Below are positions 5,744 to 8,912 of a stretch of DNA of 8,912 nucleotides, one piece after another (position 1 is the stretch's first letter; each line of letters opens with the position of its first letter). Source of the DNA: Candidatus Methanoplasma sp. (GTDB lineage: Archaea; Thermoplasmatota; Thermoplasmata; Methanomassiliicoccales; Methanomethylophilaceae); NCBI GenBank assembly GCA_031288985.1, contig JAITQH010000042.1, positions 1-8,912 on the forward strand, written 5' to 3'. The notes below the pieces were generated by a model. It did not search any database and was not told where the DNA came from. It saw nothing but the letters and a program-made list of their open reading frames with translations. The position numbers were made by a program, and so were the translations under genes.

Positions 5744-6151
5744 ATGGTAGAATTCAAAGCTATCGTAAACGATGTGAAGACCGGTAAATCATACAACGTT
5801 ACCGTGTCCGGCCACCACGCGAACTCTCTGAATGGTAAAAACATCGGAGAGATCGTGGATGGAATTTTCGTAGGTCTCCCCGGTTATAAACTCAAGATCA
5901 CCGGCGGAAGCGACGGGAACGGCACCCCTATGAGAAGGGACCTTCCCGGATCGAAGAGAAGGAAGCTCCTTCTCTCCGACAGCCTCGGCTTCCATGAGAG
6001 ATATCCCGGCGAGAGAAAGAGGACCGCCGTCCGCGGGTCCGCCATATCCGGCGAGATCGTTCAGGTCAACCTTGCGATCGCCGAATACGGACCGAAATCT
6101 GTCGAGGAGTCGTTCGCCAAACCGGCCGACGCCCCCGCGGAGAAACACTGA
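5744..6151 (+). CDS. rps6e: 30S ribosomal protein S6e
   Basis: 135 residues, the normal archaeal length. The sequence starts MVEFKAIVNDVKTGKSY and carries family marks in order: GLPGYKLKITGGSDGNGTPM, RRDLPGSKRRKLLLSDSLGF, GERKRTAVRG and SAISGEIVQVNLAI. S6e is a small-subunit protein of archaea and eukaryotes without a bacterial homologue; the archaeal form lacks the long phosphorylated C-terminal helix of eukaryotic S6, as here, where only a short acidic/Ala tail follows. The start at 5744 is chosen over the in-frame TTG at 5690 because the TATA box lies between them, an SD sits at 5734-5738, and conservation begins at MVEFK. Its TGA overlaps the next ATG by one base (TGATG), so translation with aIF2 gamma is coupled. 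Confidence 0.95.
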   Translation: MVEFKAIVNDVKTGKSYNVTVSGHHANSLNGKNIGEIVDGIFVGLPGYKLKITGGSDGNGTPMRRDLPGSKRRKLLLSDSLGFHERYPGERKRTAVRGSAISGEIVQVNLAIAEYGPKSVEESFAKPADAPAEKH

Positions 6152-7389
6152 TGAAGGTCCCCAAACAGCCCGAGATCAACATCGGAATGATCGGCCATGT
6201 CGATCACGGGAAGACGACCCTTACAAAGGCCCTCTCAGGAGAATGGACCGACCGCCACTCCGAGGAAGTCAAGAGAGGAATCTCAATACGCCTCGGGTAC
6301 GCCGACGTCGCGTTCTACAAATGCCCTTCCTGCGCCGGCACCGCCGCGTTCGGAACCACCGCGAAGTGCAAGAACTGCGGCTCTGACGCCGAGTTCCAAA
6401 GGTCCGTCTCGTTTGTGGACGCGCCCGGACACGAGACGCTGATGGCCACGATGCTGTCGGGGGCCGCCCTCATGGACGGCGCCCTGCTCCTTGTGGCGGC
6501 CAACGAAAAGTGTCCTCAGCCTCAGACCAAGGAGCATTTGATGGCTCTGTCCATCGTCGGCATAGAGAATATCATCATAGTGCAGAACAAGATCGACATA
6601 GTGTCGAGGGAGCAGGCGGCGGAGAACTACGCGCAGATCAAAGCCTTCGTCAAAGACACCATCGCCGAGGACGCCCCGATAATACCCGTGTCGGCCAACC
6701 GCGGCGTCAACATCGACGTACTCATCGAGACCGTTGAGAATGTGATAGTGGCGAAGACGAAGAAAGACAAGACCGCACCGCCGCTCATGCACGTTGCAAG
6801 GTCTTTTGACATTAATTCCCCCGGAACGGCCCCCAAGGATCTTAAGGGCGGGGTTCTCGGAGGCACGCTGATCCAAGGGAAACTCAAGATCGGCGACGAG
6901 ATCGAGATCGCCCCCGGCAGAAAGGTCGAGGTGGCGGGCAAGCCCACCTATGAGAGGATAACGGCGAACATCGTCTCTCTCCAGGCGGGCGGCAGGAACG
7001 TCAAAGAGGTCGTCCCGGGAGGACTCATCGCCATAGGCACAGGTCTTGACCCGACGATCACCAAATCGGACGGACTCACCGGCCGCGTCGTCGGTACTCC
7101 CGACAACCTGCCGAAGGTGGCCCACGACTTCGTGATGAAGACCACTCTGCTGGACAGGGTGGTCGGTTCTTCCGCGGATCTCGTGGTCGACGAGATAAAA
7201 AGCAACGAGCCTCTTATGCTGAGCGTAGGAACGGCGACCACCGTGGGCGTCGTCAAGAGCGCCAGAAGCGACTCCGCCGAAGTGGTCCTCAAGATCCCCG
7301 TGTGCATACTGCCGGGACAGAGGGTCGCGATATCCAGAAGGATCTCCAACAAATGGAGACTCATAGGATACGGCATCGTAGATCAATGA
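6151..7389 (+). CDS. eif2g: Translation initiation factor 2 subunit gamma (aIF2 gamma)
   Basis: 412 residues, full length. It is the GTPase subunit of the heterotrimeric aIF2, which brings Met-tRNAi to the small ribosomal subunit. GTPase motifs are intact: G1 GHVDHGKT (15-22), switch 1 RGISIRLGYAD (42-52), G3 DAPGH (90-94), G4 NKID (146-149) and SAN (181-183). The zinc knuckle typical of the gamma subunit is present between switch 1 and G3 (Cys58, Cys61, Cys73, Cys76). A His-containing G1 and DAPGH distinguish it from EF-Tu-type factors together with the knuckle. The two beta-barrel domains follow (from ~205), ending with the NKWRLIGYG signature. It lies between S6e and the PIN gene, overlapping the S6e stop by one base, a gene order common in archaea. 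Confidence 0.97.
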   Translation: MKVPKQPEINIGMIGHVDHGKTTLTKALSGEWTDRHSEEVKRGISIRLGYADVAFYKCPSCAGTAAFGTTAKCKNCGSDAEFQRSVSFVDAPGHETLMATMLSGAALMDGALLLVAANEKCPQPQTKEHLMALSIVGIENIIIVQNKIDIVSREQAAENYAQIKAFVKDTIAEDAPIIPVSANRGVNIDVLIETVENVIVAKTKKDKTAPPLMHVARSFDINSPGTAPKDLKGGVLGGTLIQGKLKIGDEIEIAPGRKVEVAGKPTYERITANIVSLQAGGRNVKEVVPGGLIAIGTGLDPTITKSDGLTGRVVGTPDNLPKVAHDFVMKTTLLDRVVGSSADLVVDEIKSNEPLMLSVGTATTVGVVKSARSDSAEVVLKIPVCILPGQRVAISRRISNKWRLIGYGIVDQ

Positions 7390-7395
7390 GGATTC

Positions 7396-7746
7396 ATGCA
7401 GACCGTGGTCTTGGATACCAACGCGCTGTTGATGCCGTTCGAGATCAGGATCAACATTGACGCCGCACTCAGGGATCTTTTGGGAGACGTCAGATGCGTC
7501 GTCCCCGGCCCTTTGATCGGCGAGCTGAAGCGTCTGGAGCATAAGTACGCCAAGGCCGCGCTGGAGCTTGCCCGGAAGTACGAGATCGTACAGACCGAGA
7601 GCAGCGGGGACGAGGCGGTCATGGAGGCCGCGCTCGCCACAGGCGGCTATGTTCTGACCAACGACAAGGATCTCAGAACGAAACTGAGAAAGGCCGGCGT
7701 TTCTGTTATCTACCTTCGGTCGAGCACGCATCTTGTGATCGGCTGA
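7396..7746 (+). CDS. PIN-domain protein, Fcf1/Utp24-like (VapC9-type) putative RNase
   Basis: 116 residues forming a single PIN domain. The acidic metal-binding positions are visible: Asp7 in VVLDTNALLMP, Glu43 in GPLIGELKRL, Asp72 and Asp90/Asp92 in VLTNDKDLRTKL. LDTNALLMPFEIRINI is the form found in archaeal relatives of Fcf1/Utp24, the eukaryotic nuclease for 18S rRNA processing. PIN domains cleave single-stranded RNA with divalent metal. No antitoxin gene lies beside it, and it sits in a translation operon six bases after aIF2 gamma, with GAGG (7388-7391) overlapping the upstream stop region as SD. A role in rRNA or ribosome maturation is therefore more likely than a toxin, but this is inference. 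Its TGA abuts the TGA of the convergent marker-8 gene with no spacer. Confidence 0.85.
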   Translation: MQTVVLDTNALLMPFEIRINIDAALRDLLGDVRCVVPGPLIGELKRLEHKYAKAALELARKYEIVQTESSGDEAVMEAALATGGYVLTNDKDLRTKLRKAGVSVIYLRSSTHLVIG

Positions 7747-8565
7747 TCATATCAGAGGCCTGGGAGGGTCTTCCGAGCCGTTGAACGGCGCCTTGCCGAT
7801 CTCCTCCAGCTTTTTCGATATCAGCATCCTTCCTATTTCGGAGACGCCGAACACCGGGATCTTGCTGCCTGCGGTGAACACCCCGCGGCGCTTCGCTTCC
7901 TCCCTCACCGGCCATGATGCGCATCCTGTGACGATGTCGCAGTTCTCGAAGAGGACCGCCGCGTCGTCCTCGGACGATCCGGATATGTGCACAGCTATGA
8001 TGGTCACGCCGGCGCCGTATGCGCTCCTGATGGTTTTGGCATGGTCTGCGGAGGCGACCGTCACGGCCACTCTCTCAAGGCCCATGCCTTTGGCCTTGCG
8101 CACGCCCGCGGCCATGTCTATCGCAGCAGTCTGCGGATCCAGGACGTTGTCCCTGCCCACCTGATCGATGACATTCCCGATCGGGGACGTTTCGCAGATG
8201 CCGGATATCCGGCCTCCGAGCCCCTGAACTATCTCCGGGTCGCGGACAACGACGGTGCCGCATCCGTCCGCGGCTATGACCGCCGCGTCAAGCACGCCGT
8301 CCCGGATGGCGGAGCTGAGTATCTCCGACACTCCGAATGAGATGAAATCCTTCATACGGACTTGCCGATCGTCGCGGCACATCCCGAATGCGTTCATCCT
8401 GTATTCCACATTCTCTCTGACGGTCTCGGGCGTTATCTCTTCGATGCCGCGGTATTTCTTGAAGAGGGGGCAGTATCTGACCTGAGGCTCTCCGACCTCG
8501 GTGACCTTTCCGTCCTCGATGACGACCCTCGTCTTGCCCATGCATTCCATTACGTGGCGGCCCAT
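7747..8565 (-). CDS. Methanogenesis marker protein 8 (DUF2099 family)
   Basis: 272 residues, family length. Recognised by MGKTRVVIEDGKVTEVGEP (from residue 9), YCPLFKKYRGI (31-41), FGMCRDDRQVRMKDFISFGV (60-79), AADGCGTVVV (98-107) and LFENCDIVTGCASWPVREEA near the C-terminal third. Cys32, Cys63, Cys102 and the ENC/TGC cysteines are candidates for metal or Fe-S binding; that is inference. The family is found almost exclusively in methanogens and related archaea carrying methyl-CoM reductase. Its molecular function is, to my knowledge, not established. It is the strongest evidence in the window that the host is a methanogen. The ATG at 8565 overlaps the TGA of the upstream cyclophilin gene by one base, so the two are cotranscribed. 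Confidence 0.88.
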   Translation of the reverse strand: MGRHVMECMGKTRVVIEDGKVTEVGEPQVRYCPLFKKYRGIEEITPETVRENVEYRMNAFGMCRDDRQVRMKDFISFGVSEILSSAIRDGVLDAAVIAADGCGTVVVRDPEIVQGLGGRISGICETSPIGNVIDQVGRDNVLDPQTAAIDMAAGVRKAKGMGLERVAVTVASADHAKTIRSAYGAGVTIIAVHISGSSEDDAAVLFENCDIVTGCASWPVREEAKRRGVFTAGSKIPVFGVSEIGRMLISKKLEEIGKAPFNGSEDPPRPLI

Positions 8566-8912
8566 CAGTCCAAGACCTCTGCTTTGACGATCGTCACGAC
8601 GGGAGATGTGAGGTCGTTGCGGTCGGTGGGAAGGTTTCCGATCCTGTCGACCGCGTCCATGCCCTTCACGACCTGTCCGAAGACGGGGTGGGCGTAAGCC
8701 GTGGAGCGGTTCTCCATGTCAAGGTAGGTGTTGTCCACGGTGTTGATGAAGAACTGGCTGCCGCCGGTGTTGGGCCGGCCGGTGTTGGCCATGGATATCG
8801 TTCCGCGTATGTTGGAGTGGCCCTTGCCGAATTCGTCCTGTATGTTGTATCCCGGTCCGCCTCTGCCCGTGCCTTCGGGGTCGCCGCCTTGGATCATGAA
8901 GTTCCGTATGAC
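8565..8912 (-). CDS. Cyclophilin-type peptidyl-prolyl cis-trans isomerase (partial, N-terminus outside window)
   Basis: The last 115 residues are present; the frame is open to base 8912 and begins VIRNFMIQGGDPEGTG, so the N-terminal strand and the catalytic Arg (Arg55 of human cyclophilin A) lie beyond the edge. The internal Met at 8897 is not the start, since VIRNF before it is conserved cyclophilin sequence. Active-site equivalents present are Phe60/Met61/Gln63 (FMIQ), Ala101-Asn102 (SMAN), Gln111 and Phe113 (GSQFFIN), and His126 (AHPVFG). The Trp121 position is Tyr (NTYLD), as in many prokaryotic cyclophilins, which usually lowers cyclosporin binding. It speeds Xaa-Pro isomerisation during folding in the cytoplasm, unless the missing N-terminus carries a signal. 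It is cotranscribed with marker protein 8. Confidence 0.93.
   Translation of the reverse strand, partial: VIRNFMIQGGDPEGTGRGGPGYNIQDEFGKGHSNIRGTISMANTGRPNTGGSQFFINTVDNTYLDMENRSTAYAHPVFGQVVKGMDAVDRIGNLPTDRNDLTSPVVTIVKAEVLD

Noticed and set aside
7396..7746. PIN protein as toxin of a toxin-antitoxin pair
   Set aside because: There is no small antitoxin gene next to it, and it sits inside a translation operon with an Fcf1-like sequence.

Overview
The window is archaeal chromosome, most likely from a methanogen. This is shown by archaeal translation genes (aEF-1 beta, S6e, aIF2 gamma), TATA-type promoters with some apparently leaderless starts, GGTG/GAGG Shine-Dalgarno sites, and a gene matching methanogenesis marker protein 8 (DUF2099). 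A Thermoplasmata/Methanomassiliicoccales-type methanogen is my best guess from general resemblance; the sequence alone does not prove the order.

Layout: (1) 1-1793, minus strand: a sugar-activation pair, a nucleotidyltransferase followed by a heptose-7-phosphate-kinase-like GHMP kinase that runs off the left edge; the two overlap by ATGA. (2) 1982-2977, minus strand: a DUF89 (ARMT1-like) metal-dependent phosphatase family protein. (3) 3040-3486, plus strand: a 55-residue double zinc-ribbon microprotein coupled to aEF-1 beta. These two genes diverge from the DUF89 gene around one shared TATA element. (4) 3644-5641, plus strand: a large orphan gene with an N-terminal IS630-transposase-like bipartite helix-turn-helix, a long Pro/Ala/Lys/Val repeat tract and an unrecognised C-terminal domain. 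It is bounded by hairpin-plus-T-run terminators. (5) 5744-7746, plus strand: the S6e - aIF2 gamma - PIN-domain operon. (6) 7747-8912, minus strand: a cyclophilin (cut by the right edge) overlapping the marker-8 gene, convergent to the PIN gene with zero intergenic bases.

Most of the window is housekeeping: translation initiation and elongation, ribosome, and sugar nucleotide supply for surface glycans. The exception is the gene at 3644-5641. It looks like a transposase DNA-binding region that has lost its DDE nuclease and gained a low-complexity tail and a new C-terminal domain. It has a palindromic operator-like site just upstream, and it is my candidate for undescribed biology here.
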